This document shows, in pieces, positions 7,202 through 15,993 of a DNA stretch of 35,489 nt. Location of the stretch: assembly GCA_913020075.1 (NCBI GenBank), contig CAJWAE010000013.1, forward strand, positions 1 to 35,489. Reading direction: 5' to 3'. The position numbers and the translations under genes are program-made. The DNA is from an uncultured Flavobacteriaceae bacterium. Lineage in GTDB: Bacteria > Bacteroidota > Bacteroidia > Flavobacteriales > Flavobacteriaceae. Below the pieces are notes generated by a model that saw only the letters and a list, made by a program, of their open reading frames with translations, was not told the origin of the DNA and searched no databases. The stretch's first letter is position 1, and each line of letters begins with the position of its first letter.

Positions 7202-9601
7202 CTATTTTTTAGGAACAAGTAGGGTTCTTTTATATGCCTTAGAAATGATTTTTTCTTTGGAATAGTACATCGGAAAATAAGTATTCTCAGTCCAATTTTT
7301 AAACAAATTGTTGTAAAAAATACTTTCAGGATTTCCCGATTGACCAGGAGAATTAGTTCCAACGGAAGCATCCCAATCACCAGTTGTAACAATCATGCGA
7401 AAACTAGCACCGCTTGTTTGGTTATCATTACTCCCTGTTGATCCAGGTGTGTAAGCGTTTCCACCCCTTGGTAAAGGACCTAAATTTAGCTTTTCTGAAA
7501 CGTTAGGAGATGAGACACCTCCCAAAGCATGTAGCATTGAAATATGCTTATATTTAGGCTGTCCGTATTGCCAATTTTTTAAATCATTACCGAGTTTTAA
7601 TTTTAAGTTTTCAATTGCATTTTGAAAAGTTTCTTTTAAAAATGCATCTCTTTCCTTTATCGAATTTATAACAAAAGAGGAACGGTTAGGAGCTTCAATC
7701 CAGTCTATAATTCTTTTTAATTGAAGGCTAGTAATAAAGGGTTTTGCCTGATCAGGAATAAATTTTTGACGGGCTATTTCCTTAATTTCATTTTCCCAGG
7801 CAACATAAATCCCAGCGGCAATAGAATTTGGCTCTAAACGAAAATCCCAATTCATTAAACGATTTCTTTGCTGACTCATAAAAGGGGAGAATCTTAACGT
7901 TTTTAAAAGGGGCACAAGAGATCTTGCTGGCAATGAAGTAACATCAATTTGAAGTGCCTTCATATCTAACATTGTTAAGTTGTTTTTTGATTCTAAAACT
8001 TCGTTTACTCTGTCTCCTCGATAGGGATCTGACCACGAAAATCCAATTGCATCCCAATGTGAGTAATCTTCGGGGGTTACATTTTGATTAGCAGTAGCTA
8101 TAAACCCTTTTTTAGGATTTATATCGTTGGGCTTCTCTTTAATAGGGAGATACTTTTCCCATTCATATCGGCCATCACCAGGAACAGGAACTAAACCACT
8201 AAAGTTTCTACGAACCGGCGCTATTCCAACTGCTTGCCAGCCAATATTTCCTTTTTTATCTGCCCATATCATATTTTCACCAGGGATATAGCTATAGGTA
8301 CAAGCCTCTTGAAACTCCTCCCAAGTCTCTGCTTGATCCATCCTTAGAGAAGCTAGATATGGAGAACCACCGGATTCAAGCCATGCACAACGCACCGCAA
8401 AAGCCTTTAACGCTTTTTCATTAATATAGGTAACCGGACCATGATGCGAATAATACAATTTTACTTTTTTGGATTTCTCTCCCTTTACATCTATAGTCTC
8501 TTCAATTATTTCAAAATCCATCCAAACGCCATTACTCTTATATTGTGATGGATTTTTTGGATTTAATTCATATTGATATAAGTCCTCGCCATCGGTTCTA
8601 AAAACAGTTAAACCCCAAGCACCAGAATTATTATGTCCAATAGAAATTCCTGGTATTTCTGGTTCACCGCCACCGATAACATTCCAACCAGGAGCAACTA
8701 AATGTGCCATATATCGTAAAGAGGGTACTGCAATTCTTCGATGAGGGTCGTTTGCCATATAAGTATGACCATCTTTTGTTTTGGATCCATCTACTACCCA
8801 ATTATTACTTCCCAACTCCAAAGAATCTTGGGACAAGTCATTATAGCGATTCATTATAGCCATAGCATTAGACTTACGATAATCTTTTTGAAGATGTTCT
8901 TCTTCGAAACGAACAGGTTTTCTGAAGGCAAAATAAGGAGCCAAAATATCTTCAAACAATAGGGAAGTATCAATACTTTTATCTAAATCAATATTTGGTT
9001 CTTTAGGGTGAAACCATATCAATTCTTTTACTTTTTCTGCACCTAAAAGAGCAACAGCTCTTCCAATCTGTAATTCTTGACCAATATTTCCTAAAAGACC
9101 TTGATGTCTTGAAATTACAACTTCTGGAGTCCATTTTTGAGGGATAATATTAAGCATTTTAAAAGGCAGAGGAAGTTTTTCAGGGGTTTTTATAATTGTT
9201 CCTATGTAGCTATTTACACCATCTACATAAGATTCTATGATGGCTTTTCCCTCGGGATGATAGTGATTTAGTTCTTTAGTCATATCACCACGATATTTAA
9301 AAAGCCGTGTTCCGATATCCCTATTTAATTCTTTGACACCTAATATTTCAGCTACAGTTCCGGTGGCCTGTCTTCTCCATATTTCAAATTGAAACAAACG
9401 ATCATGTGCAGCCGCATAACCTTGAGCAAAAAAGAGATCACGCTGGTTTTGTGCGTAAATATGGTTTATTCCCCATTGATCTCTTATAATATCTACTGAG
9501 TCCTCTAATCCATCAATAACCTTTTTTTCATTTAAAAAAGTTGTTTTGTCAGCGGTACAAGCGAAAAATAAGAGAGCAGTTAAAAAAGCTGAAAGGCGCA
9601 T
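7202..9601 (-). CDS. Penicillin acylase-family (Ntn) amidohydrolase, lipoprotein
   Basis: The 799-residue protein has a lipobox near FFAC (Cys15) and the full penicillin G acylase/AHL acylase architecture. The alpha-chain region (about 30-235) contains DQWGINHIYA and FAQGYAAAHDRLFQFE. The beta chain starts at a Ser nucleophile, S265, in LGSNNWVV. NDPH lies at 284-287 and further conserved beta-chain blocks follow. These enzymes self-cleave to expose the N-terminal Ser and hydrolyse N-acyl bonds in acylated amino acids, homoserine lactones or beta-lactams. Here it probably works in the periplasm or at the surface. It follows the M81 peptidase by 17 bp in the same operon, which suggests joint breakdown of N-blocked peptides. 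The exact substrate is unknown. A signalling-molecule (AHL) acylase role is an alternative. Confidence 0.92.
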   Translation of the reverse strand: MRLSAFLTALLFFACTADKTTFLNEKKVIDGLEDSVDIIRDQWGINHIYAQNQRDLFFAQGYAAAHDRLFQFEIWRRQATGTVAEILGVKELNRDIGTRLFKYRGDMTKELNHYHPEGKAIIESYVDGVNSYIGTIIKTPEKLPLPFKMLNIIPQKWTPEVVISRHQGLLGNIGQELQIGRAVALLGAEKVKELIWFHPKEPNIDLDKSIDTSLLFEDILAPYFAFRKPVRFEEEHLQKDYRKSNAMAIMNRYNDLSQDSLELGSNNWVVDGSKTKDGHTYMANDPHRRIAVPSLRYMAHLVAPGWNVIGGGEPEIPGISIGHNNSGAWGLTVFRTDGEDLYQYELNPKNPSQYKSNGVWMDFEIIEETIDVKGEKSKKVKLYYSHHGPVTYINEKALKAFAVRCAWLESGGSPYLASLRMDQAETWEEFQEACTYSYIPGENMIWADKKGNIGWQAVGIAPVRRNFSGLVPVPGDGRYEWEKYLPIKEKPNDINPKKGFIATANQNVTPEDYSHWDAIGFSWSDPYRGDRVNEVLESKNNLTMLDMKALQIDVTSLPARSLVPLLKTLRFSPFMSQQRNRLMNWDFRLEPNSIAAGIYVAWENEIKEIARQKFIPDQAKPFITSLQLKRIIDWIEAPNRSSFVINSIKERDAFLKETFQNAIENLKLKLGNDLKNWQYGQPKYKHISMLHALGGVSSPNVSEKLNLGPLPRGGNAYTPGSTGSNDNQTSGASFRMIVTTGDWDASVGTNSPGQSGNPESIFYNNLFKNWTENTYFPMYYSKEKIISKAYKRTLLVPKK

Positions 9602-9618
9602 AGTATTTTTTTCAATAA

Positions 9619-11193
9619 TTATTGAACATCTGAGGCAGAAATATAATGTGTTTTTAAATCCACATTTTCCATGTCTTTATCTAAGGGAAACATGGGTCGT
9701 TTAATACGCTTATATCCCAAGCGCTCAAGATCTTGATCAACACCCCCAGGGGTAAGCGCCATTATCCAGTCTCCTCGCAAATCATACAGTTCAGGAACTA
9801 GATATCCGATTTTAACTACTACTATATCTGCCTTACGAGGAGAAAGTCCCAACTGAGTAAAGTCTTTTTCACGGTGGTAAGGTTTTCGCTTTTTTGTAAC
9901 AATTACCCGAATGCTACCTACCCGAATAACTGCTTCTGTTTCAGCATGAATATCTCCTTTATAAATAGCCTCAACTTTACCATTAAGTAATAAAGGAGGG
10001 GCAAAGCGGTCATCAACTTGAGCACCTACTTTTGCGGAAACTTTCCCGCCTATCCCTACTTTTTCAGCAGCAATAATCATTTCAGGACCGGGTATAGATG
10101 CATAGATCAGATTAGGACCTGAGGCCTTTTGAAAAGCCTTATTATTTAATAATTTTTGAAGTGTCCATGTAACATCACCAGCACCTCCTGCAGTTGGATT
10201 ATCTCCCATATCACTAATTATATAGGGTTTTTTGGAAGATTTCAAAGCTAAGGAAAGGCTTTTTTCTAAGTTGGCTGTCGGCGCCACAAATTCAAAGTCA
10301 TCTCTAACTTTCCAAAAGTATTCTGCTAAAGTCTCTGCACTTTCAGACACTTGTTTTTTATTATCCCCGGTCACCATTACTACTGCATGATTTCTGGGTT
10401 CATCTGCCCAAGCATATCCAATCCATATAGCCGCATCAATAACACCTTTCTTTTTAGTAAGTGGTTCAATTTGAGCATAAAGACTTTTTCCAGGTTCTAT
10501 TCGAGTACTTGTTTTTTCTCCTGGAAGTAAAATAGGAACAGGGATCCAAGCCTTGTATTTTGGTTTTCCTTTTCCAGATGTTAAACGTTCTAATAAATTA
10601 TCAACTGCACGTTGTTTTGATTGTAGGGCGTCTTCATGAGGGGCCATGCGGTAACAGGTTATTAAATCAGTATGCTTAGCTAGGCGCTCAGATACGTTTC
10701 CATGTAAATCCATTGAGGTTGAAATAAGAGTTTTTGTTCCAATGAGATTTCTAATTTGAGTAATAAAATCCCCTTCAGGATCGTCAAGACCCTCAACACT
10801 CATAGCACCGTGAATATCAAAAAACAAACCATCATAGGGCATTTTTTCCTTTAAAAGGCTTAGAGTTTTTCCGACCAAAGAATCATAGGCTTTTCGAGTT
10901 ACCACTCCTCCCGGTAGTGCATGACCCCTTAAAGTGGGAATCCATTGTGCAGCTTGCCTTTGAGGACTGTCTTCACTTAAAAAAGGATAGTATTTAAAAA
11001 CATCATTTCCTACTCTTGCTAAAAAGGCTTCTACTTCTGTTTTGGCAGGAGAAAAAGTACTAGATTCAATTGCTAGTCCTGCAATAGCAATCTTGGGTTT
11101 CCAGGATTTTTTTGATTTAGTACAAGATTGAGAATAGACTAATAATATTAGCACTATTAAAATCGAAAATTTGCTTTGAAATGAAAAACACAT
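9619..11193 (-). CDS. M81-family (MlrC-like) metallopeptidase, lipoprotein
   Basis: The 524-residue protein has a lipobox (SQSC, Cys24), then the M81/DUF1485 N-domain with IAGLAIESSTFSP, FFDIHGAM (125-131), MDLHGN (161-166) and MAPHED (183-188). These carry the likely metal ligands D162, H164 and H186. The C-terminal domain shows the hallmark SDMGDNPTAGGAGD block. MlrC of Sphingomonas cleaves linear microcystin products, and other members act on small or D-amino-acid-containing peptides. It is the first gene of a leftward pair with the penicillin acylase, behind a promoter at 11257-11286. Export as a lipoprotein is a notable difference from soluble MlrC. It probably trims unusual peptides outside the cytoplasm; the substrate is inferred only from family. 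Confidence 0.92.
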   Translation of the reverse strand: MCFSFQSKFSILIVLILLVYSQSCTKSKKSWKPKIAIAGLAIESSTFSPAKTEVEAFLARVGNDVFKYYPFLSEDSPQRQAAQWIPTLRGHALPGGVVTRKAYDSLVGKTLSLLKEKMPYDGLFFDIHGAMSVEGLDDPEGDFITQIRNLIGTKTLISTSMDLHGNVSERLAKHTDLITCYRMAPHEDALQSKQRAVDNLLERLTSGKGKPKYKAWIPVPILLPGEKTSTRIEPGKSLYAQIEPLTKKKGVIDAAIWIGYAWADEPRNHAVVMVTGDNKKQVSESAETLAEYFWKVRDDFEFVAPTANLEKSLSLALKSSKKPYIISDMGDNPTAGGAGDVTWTLQKLLNNKAFQKASGPNLIYASIPGPEMIIAAEKVGIGGKVSAKVGAQVDDRFAPPLLLNGKVEAIYKGDIHAETEAVIRVGSIRVIVTKKRKPYHREKDFTQLGLSPRKADIVVVKIGYLVPELYDLRGDWIMALTPGGVDQDLERLGYKRIKRPMFPLDKDMENVDLKTHYISASDVQ

Positions 11194-11209
11194 ATTAAAA
11201 AAGTTAATT

Positions 11210-11286
11210 TAAAGATACAGACTTTTAATGATTTAGTTTTAAGATCTTATTTCAGACAAAATTAGGTTGTATTTATATTTAACAAA
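11210..11286 (-). promoter_or_regulatory. Promoter elements upstream of the M81-penicillin acylase pair
   Basis: On the minus strand, TTTG (11286-11283) is followed by an 18-base spacer and TAATTTTG (11264-11257), one base short of the usual Bacteroidota spacing. A second -7-like box, TATCTTTA (11217-11210), lies 17 bases from the ATG. Either could serve the leftward operon. The rightward MFS gene starts at 11367, but I see no good consensus box for it in the same gap. Confidence 0.5.
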
Positions 11287-11366
11287 CACGATGTAATTTC
11301 CTTTTAAATGAGTTTTATTAATTGATTATCTTAGATGGAATTTAAAACAAATAGCATCTTTATATA

Positions 11367-12695
11367 ATGAAAAAAGTATTCTACTGGTCATTAGTTGCTG
11401 CTTTGGCGGGACTACTTTTCGGATTTGACACTGTTGTTATCTCAGGAGCAGATAAAAAACTACAAAATTTATGGCAATCTTCAGATGCATTTCACGGATC
11501 AGTTGTTATGGCTATGGCACTTTGGGGAACAGTTGTAGGAGCTATCTTTGGAGCAATTCCTACGCAGCGATTGGGAAGAAAAAAAACACTGCTCTGGGTT
11601 GGGCTATTTTATACGATTTCTGCAGTAGGCTCTGCTTTTGCCAATGACCCTATTACCTTTGCAGTCATGCGCTTTATAGGTGGACTAGGAGTTGGAACGT
11701 CAACCATAGCAGCACCTGCTTATATCTCTGAAATAGCACCTGCAAAATATAGAGGCCGGCTAGTTGGCCTATATCAATTAAGTTTAGTTTCTGGAATCTT
11801 GTTGGCTTTTATTTCAAATTATTTACTCAGTGATTTAGGAGAAAATGCATGGCGATGGATGATGGGGGTTGAATCTTTCCCGGCTATTATTTTTACGGTT
11901 TTATGCTTTGGTATACCTAAAAGCCCTCGCTGGTTAATCTCCAATGGATCCATTGAAGAGGCAAAAGCTGTTTTTTTGGAAGTCGATCCTGATGGCTCAT
12001 TTGAGAAACTTCTTTCTGAGGCGAATGATAATTTGAATAAAGAGATTAAAAATGAATCTCTTTTTAATCCTAAGTATCGCTTTACTTTAAAGCTTGCATT
12101 TTTAATAGCGTTCTTTAATCAACTTTCTGGAATCAATGCATTTCTTTACTATGCTCCTAGAATTTTTGAAGAAGGCGGGCTTGGAGAAAGTGCTTCACTC
12201 CTAAGTAGTGTAGGGATTGGAGTAACAAATTTAATTTTTACGCTAGTTGGAATTTCTTTAATTGACAAACAAGGTAGGCGTCAATTAATGTATTATGGAT
12301 CTATCGGTTACATAATTTCGCTAAGTTTAGTAGCGTGTGCCTTTTTCTTTCAATGGGGAGGATTGTTAATCCCAATATTTTTATTTCTATTCATTGCATC
12401 ACATGCAATTGGACAAGGGGCAATCATTTGGGTCTATATTTCAGAAATTTTCCCAAATCATCTTCGTAATTCAGGCCAAGCCTTTGGGGTCAGTGTTCAT
12501 TGGATTTTAGCTGCTATAATACCGTCTTTTGTGCCTTTACTTTTCGCAAGTATAGGTGCAGGAGTTGTCTTTTCTGTTTTTGCTTTTTTCATGGTTTTAC
12601 AGCTCGTATTTGTTCACCTTATGATGCCTGAAACTCGTGGAATAACTTTGGAGGAACTTAGCCAAAAACTTATTTCAGATAAAAACAAAAAGTAA
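11367..12695 (+). CDS. MFS transporter, sugar-porter family
   Basis: The 442-residue protein has 12 predicted membrane helices and nearly all sugar-porter (XylE/GLUT) signatures: GLLFGFDTVVISGA in helix 1, RLGRKK after helix 2, PAYISEIAPAKYRGRL, PKSPRWL before the central loop, FNQLSGINAFLYYAP in helix 7, DKQGRR, and PETRGITLEELS at the C-terminus. It should move a hexose- or polyol-like solute across the inner membrane with H+. It faces away from the M81/penicillin acylase operon and precedes the dipeptide epimerase by 124 bp, so the transported compound may belong to the same catabolic route, for example an amino sugar or a sugar-peptide fragment. This last point is inference. Confidence 0.93.
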   Translation: MKKVFYWSLVAALAGLLFGFDTVVISGADKKLQNLWQSSDAFHGSVVMAMALWGTVVGAIFGAIPTQRLGRKKTLLWVGLFYTISAVGSAFANDPITFAVMRFIGGLGVGTSTIAAPAYISEIAPAKYRGRLVGLYQLSLVSGILLAFISNYLLSDLGENAWRWMMGVESFPAIIFTVLCFGIPKSPRWLISNGSIEEAKAVFLEVDPDGSFEKLLSEANDNLNKEIKNESLFNPKYRFTLKLAFLIAFFNQLSGINAFLYYAPRIFEEGGLGESASLLSSVGIGVTNLIFTLVGISLIDKQGRRQLMYYGSIGYIISLSLVACAFFFQWGGLLIPIFLFLFIASHAIGQGAIIWVYISEIFPNHLRNSGQAFGVSVHWILAAIIPSFVPLLFASIGAGVVFSVFAFFMVLQLVFVHLMMPETRGITLEELSQKLISDKNKK

Positions 12696-12771
12696 AATTT
12701 TTTAATCGTGCTTTTTCTTTTATGCAAATCCTCCAAAAGCATTTTTGTTAATACTGCATTTTTAAAAAACA

Positions 12772-12779
12772 TAATTTTG
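12772..12779 (+). promoter_or_regulatory. Probable -7 promoter element for the epimerase-DUF1611 pair
   Basis: TAATTTTG matches TAnnTTTG exactly and lies about 40 bases before the ATG at 12820. The nearest upstream TTTG is 24 bases away, so the -33 element is poorly placed. It would allow the two-gene unit to be transcribed separately from the MFS gene. Confidence 0.4.
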
Positions 12780-12819
12780 AATTGTTATATTTTATATATT
12801 AGATTTTAATTTAAAAAAA

Positions 12820-13869
12820 ATGCAATTTAATTTTTATAAAGTTAGTCTAAAGAAACGTTTCCCTTTGGCAATTAGTAGAGGTGTTCATAATCATTCAGAA
12901 AACCTTTTTGTTCGTTATGAAAATGACGGTTTAGTGGGCTGGGGAGAAGGTGCTCCAGGATCAACAGAAGGAGCAACTTCTGTAGAAGAAATCCAAACTG
13001 TTTTGGAAACCTTTATAGCAACTGGAATTGAAGGCTACTCTATTCAGGAGCTATATGATCGAGCAAGAGAGATGGGCATTCCTCCCTGCGCTTATGTCGC
13101 TTTAGACACAGCTTTTTGGGATTGGACTGCTAAAAAAGCGCAACTTCCTTTACGACAGATTTTAGGATTTCCAAAAGCGCATACGCCCACATCGATTACA
13201 ATTGGTATTAATCCGCCTGAAGTCGTTAAGCAGAGAATCCCCTTACTTTTGGATGGGACGACCGTCAAATCATTAAAAATAAAATTAGGGTCTCCTGAGG
13301 GAATTGAAGCAGATAAAGAGATGTTTACTCAAGTTCATGAGAGTTCTAAGGATTATTCTATTAAAATTCGTGTAGATGCTAATGGAGGATGGGATGTTGC
13401 TCAAGCCCAACATATGATGCAATGGTTAGCCGATAGAAAAGTCGACTATATAGAACAGCCCCTTAAAGAAGGTGAAGAAGATGGTTTAAAAACACTTTAT
13501 AACAATAGAGCTTTACCTATCTACGTAGATGAGTCTTGCCGCTTTTCACAGAGTATTCCCAGTTTTGCAGACTATGTAGATGGAGTAAATATGAAATTAA
13601 TGAAATGTGGAGGCATTACAGAAGCTCTTCGTATTATTGGAACTGCAAGGGCTCATGGATTAAAAACAATGATTGGCTGCATGAGTGAATCTTCAGTATC
13701 AATAGCAGCAGCAGCAGCATTAACAGGAGGAATTGACCATATTGACTTGGACTCTCATTACAATTTATTACCAGATCCTTCAGAAGGAGCACCCATGGTT
13801 GATGGTGTAACTCTTCCTTCAGACATTCCAGGGCATGGCGCATCACTCAAAACAAAATTTTATGCTTAA
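12820..13869 (+). CDS. Dipeptide epimerase / N-acyl-glutamate racemase-like enolase-superfamily enzyme
   Basis: The 349-residue cytosolic enzyme carries the muconate-lactonizing-type motifs. K153-x-K155 sits on strand 2, the metal ligands are D186 (RVDANGG), E212 (YIEQP) and D237 (VDES), and K259 lies on the opposite face (NMKLMKCGG). A DxD pair, D309-x-D311, corresponds to the motif that holds the dipeptide amino group in L-Ala-D/L-Glu epimerases. It should invert a C-alpha centre, classically in L-Ala-D-Glu from peptidoglycan. Its stop overlaps the start of the DUF1611 gene by 8 bp. The same pairing has been reported as DgcA-DgcN, where the enolase-superfamily member racemises N-acetyl-D-glutamate. 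The DxD motif argues for a dipeptide, the neighbour for N-acetyl-Glu. Confidence 0.9.
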   Translation: MQFNFYKVSLKKRFPLAISRGVHNHSENLFVRYENDGLVGWGEGAPGSTEGATSVEEIQTVLETFIATGIEGYSIQELYDRAREMGIPPCAYVALDTAFWDWTAKKAQLPLRQILGFPKAHTPTSITIGINPPEVVKQRIPLLLDGTTVKSLKIKLGSPEGIEADKEMFTQVHESSKDYSIKIRVDANGGWDVAQAQHMMQWLADRKVDYIEQPLKEGEEDGLKTLYNNRALPIYVDESCRFSQSIPSFADYVDGVNMKLMKCGGITEALRIIGTARAHGLKTMIGCMSESSVSIAAAAALTGGIDHIDLDSHYNLLPDPSEGAPMVDGVTLPSDIPGHGASLKTKFYA

Positions 13870-14902
13870 ATCTAATCAAAAGGTTGCTGTTTATATGGAA
13901 GGCCACGTAAACAGTGATTTCGGTAAAATGGGAATGGGGGTAGTAAGATATTTAAAAAACCCTATTATTGGGGTTATTGACAGTAAATTTGGGGGTAAAA
14001 GCATGAGTGATTTTATGAATACGCTGAAAGATGTTCCTATTCTTAAGACACTCGATGAAGCGATACAAAGAGGAGCTGAGGTTTTAGTTTTAGGAATTGC
14101 TCCTTCAGGAGGAAAGATTCCTGAATCATGGAATTTCACCATTGAAGCAGCTTTAAAATCGGGTTTGAGTATAGTCAACGGACTTCATGATTTATTGAAT
14201 CCTCAATGGAAAAGTAAAATTAAAGACCCAAAAAAACAATGGATTTGGGATGTTAGAATCCCTCCTTTTACTCCCTCAATAGCAACTGGCCAAGCTGCTA
14301 AATTAAAGAATAAACGGGTGTTGTTTATTGGAACGGATATGGCAGTAGGTAAAATGACAGCAGGCTTAGAGCTTTATTCATACCTTCAAGAAAAACAAGC
14401 AAACGTTGGTTTTATAGCTACTGGACAAATTGGAATAACTATAACAGGAAAAGGGATTCCTCTAGATGCATATATAGTTGACCATGCTTGTGGTGCTGTG
14501 GAGCAAATAGTTATGCAAGAAGCAAATAAAAAAATCCTTATTATTGAGGGACAAGGCTCTTTGCTTCACCCTGGAAGCACAGCCACTTTACCACTAATGC
14601 GAGGAAGTTGCCCTACTCATTTAGTATTGTGCCATCGAGCAGATAAAAACAGACTTCGTAGTCCTGAACACATTGTCATTCCAGACTTAAAAGAGTTTAT
14701 TGCTTTAAATGAAGCATTAACAACAGTTTTAGGCACTTTTCCAAAAGCAAAAGTTATTGGAGTTGCTATAAATACGAGTAAGTTGTCTAATAAACAGGCA
14801 AAAGAATATGTTTCTCAACTTAGCGAGGAATTAGGATTACCAGTTACAGATCCCGTACGCTATAATATGAAGACAATAGGAGATTGTATTTTAAAAAATT
14901 AA
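13862..14902 (+). CDS. DUF1611 P-loop protein (DgcN-like; D-glutamate N-acetyltransferase candidate)
   Basis: The chosen ATG overlaps the epimerase stop (ATGCTTAA), giving 346 residues. An in-frame ATG at 13835 would add nine residues that look like read-through of the epimerase end. The N-domain begins with VAVYMEGHV, and the DUF1611 signature follows: IATGQAAKL, a P-loop GTDMAVGKMT (157-166), FIATGQIGI, VDHACGA and IEGQGSLLHP. The DUF1611 member DgcN has been described as an N-acetyltransferase acting on D-glutamate, working with the racemase DgcA. The tight coupling to the epimerase here fits that model well. Substrate and acyl donor are inferred. A nucleotide-dependent ligase or kinase-like role cannot be excluded from the P-loop alone. 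Confidence 0.88.
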   Translation: MLKSNQKVAVYMEGHVNSDFGKMGMGVVRYLKNPIIGVIDSKFGGKSMSDFMNTLKDVPILKTLDEAIQRGAEVLVLGIAPSGGKIPESWNFTIEAALKSGLSIVNGLHDLLNPQWKSKIKDPKKQWIWDVRIPPFTPSIATGQAAKLKNKRVLFIGTDMAVGKMTAGLELYSYLQEKQANVGFIATGQIGITITGKGIPLDAYIVDHACGAVEQIVMQEANKKILIIEGQGSLLHPGSTATLPLMRGSCPTHLVLCHRADKNRLRSPEHIVIPDLKEFIALNEALTTVLGTFPKAKVIGVAINTSKLSNKQAKEYVSQLSEELGLPVTDPVRYNMKTIGDCILKN

Positions 14903-15819
14903 TACATTTTGGTTCGGTCTACTTGCTGAGGAATCGGTAGATTTTTCTCAATGCATTGATAACAATGTAGTACCTGTTGAATGCTTTCTTTAGGATAAGT
15001 TAAACTTGCTATATGAGGTGTCAGATTAACCTTTGGGTGAAGCCAAAGCAAACTTTCCTTAGGCAGAGGCTCTTGTTCAAAAACATCCAAAAATACACCG
15101 CTTAAAAGACCTTCATCTAAGGCTTTAAAGATGTCATTTTCTACCTGAACACTCCCTCTAGAAACATTTATGAGATAGGTGGGTTCTTTTAGTTTTTTAA
15201 AAAGGTTATAGTTTAAAAGAGCATGTGTTTTGGGTGTATATGGAACTAAGCAAACAAGCACATTAATTTTAGAAAGAAACTCTTCAAGTTCATCTCCTGA
15301 ATAGGACGGGAAACTCGTCTTTTTGGGGGAATTACTAAAACCAGAAACCTTAAAACCTAGATACTTTAATTTTAAAGCAGCATCCATTCCCAAGTGACCA
15401 GTTCCCAAAAAACCTATCTTTAATTGTCGCTCATTAAACTCAAATTGAGCCCAGTGTTTTTGTTTTTGTGCCTTTTGAAAATCATACATAGAACGCTGAT
15501 GGTTTAATATCGCCATCAAAATATAGTTACTCATTGAAAATGCCATTTGAGGGTCAATAACTCTACAAATTGGAATATGGGAGGGAATGGTATTATCTTT
15601 TAAGACATGATCTACCCCAGCACCCATAGAAAAAACTAGCTTTAAATTTTTAAAACGCACTAGAGAACCTATAGGTTGCTTCCAAACCATTGCGAACATT
15701 ACTTCTTCAGGGTGTTCACCATTAAGGCCAATTTGAATATTTATGTGTGGTGCAACTCTTTCTAAATTTTCTTTCCATTGTTGAGTTGGTTCAGGTGGAG
15801 CAATAATTACACAGCGCAT
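14899..15819 (-). CDS. D-2-hydroxyacid dehydrogenase (GhrA-like, NAD(P)-dependent)
   Basis: The 306-residue cytosolic enzyme has the Rossmann motif GTGHLG (G139-x-G141-x-x-G144) and the catalytic Arg-Glu-His set of the family: R221 in NVSRGS, E250 in DVFEQEPL and H269 in LTPHIAS. It interconverts 2-oxoacids and D-2-hydroxyacids. The short N-domain and overall length resemble glyoxylate/hydroxypyruvate reductase A. It converges on DUF1611 with a 4-bp overlap at the stops. In this setting it could reduce 2-oxo acids formed from D-amino acids, such as 2-oxoglutarate-like products. The exact substrate cannot be read. A TATCTTTA box at 15842-15849 is its probable -7 element. Confidence 0.9.
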   Translation of the reverse strand: MRCVIIAPPEPTQQWKENLERVAPHINIQIGLNGEHPEEVMFAMVWKQPIGSLVRFKNLKLVFSMGAGVDHVLKDNTIPSHIPICRVIDPQMAFSMSNYILMAILNHQRSMYDFQKAQKQKHWAQFEFNERQLKIGFLGTGHLGMDAALKLKYLGFKVSGFSNSPKKTSFPSYSGDELEEFLSKINVLVCLVPYTPKTHALLNYNLFKKLKEPTYLINVSRGSVQVENDIFKALDEGLLSGVFLDVFEQEPLPKESLLWLHPKVNLTPHIASLTYPKESIQQVLHCYQCIEKNLPIPQQVDRTKMY

Positions 15820-15841
15820 TTTTTTTACTTTTATAGGAAAA

Positions 15842-15849
15842 TAAAGATA
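15842..15849 (-). promoter_or_regulatory. Candidate -7 element (TATCTTTA) of the D-2-hydroxyacid dehydrogenase gene
   Basis: On the minus strand TATCTTTA lies 22 bases before the ATG. The same octamer is found at similar distances before several other genes in the window (about 11210, 22354 and the 25538/25563 pair), which supports its being a promoter core of the TAnnTTTR type. No clear TTTG lies at -33. Confidence 0.4.
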
Positions 15850-15921
15850 GTTTAAAATGTGTATTTGAGGTATGTAAATATTTATCAGGACATTATATAA
15901 ATATTACTTTAAAACATACAT

Positions 15922-15944
15922 AGCTTAGAGTAAGCTTTTTTTTT
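15922..15944 (+). terminator. Rho-independent terminator-like hairpin on the plus strand
   Basis: AGCTTA, a GAG loop and TAAGCT form a perfect 6-bp stem followed by nine T residues (15936-15944). The polarity fits a rightward transcript, although the two flanking genes are both leftward. It may stop read-through from the epimerase-DUF1611 unit. On the minus strand the stem is not followed by a good U-run. Confidence 0.4.
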
Positions 15945-15993
15945 AGCAAAAATAGTTTCGTATATTTTTACTAGGCCTTTAGAATCTAATAGA

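Noticed and set aside
8741-8962. Plus-strand frame inside the penicillin acylase gene
   Set aside because: Lies fully antisense to a well-supported enzyme, with no start context or recognisable protein character.
13835-13861. Upstream ATG start for the DUF1611 gene
   Set aside because: It would add nine residues unrelated to the family start; the ATG overlapping the epimerase stop is the usual coupled arrangement.
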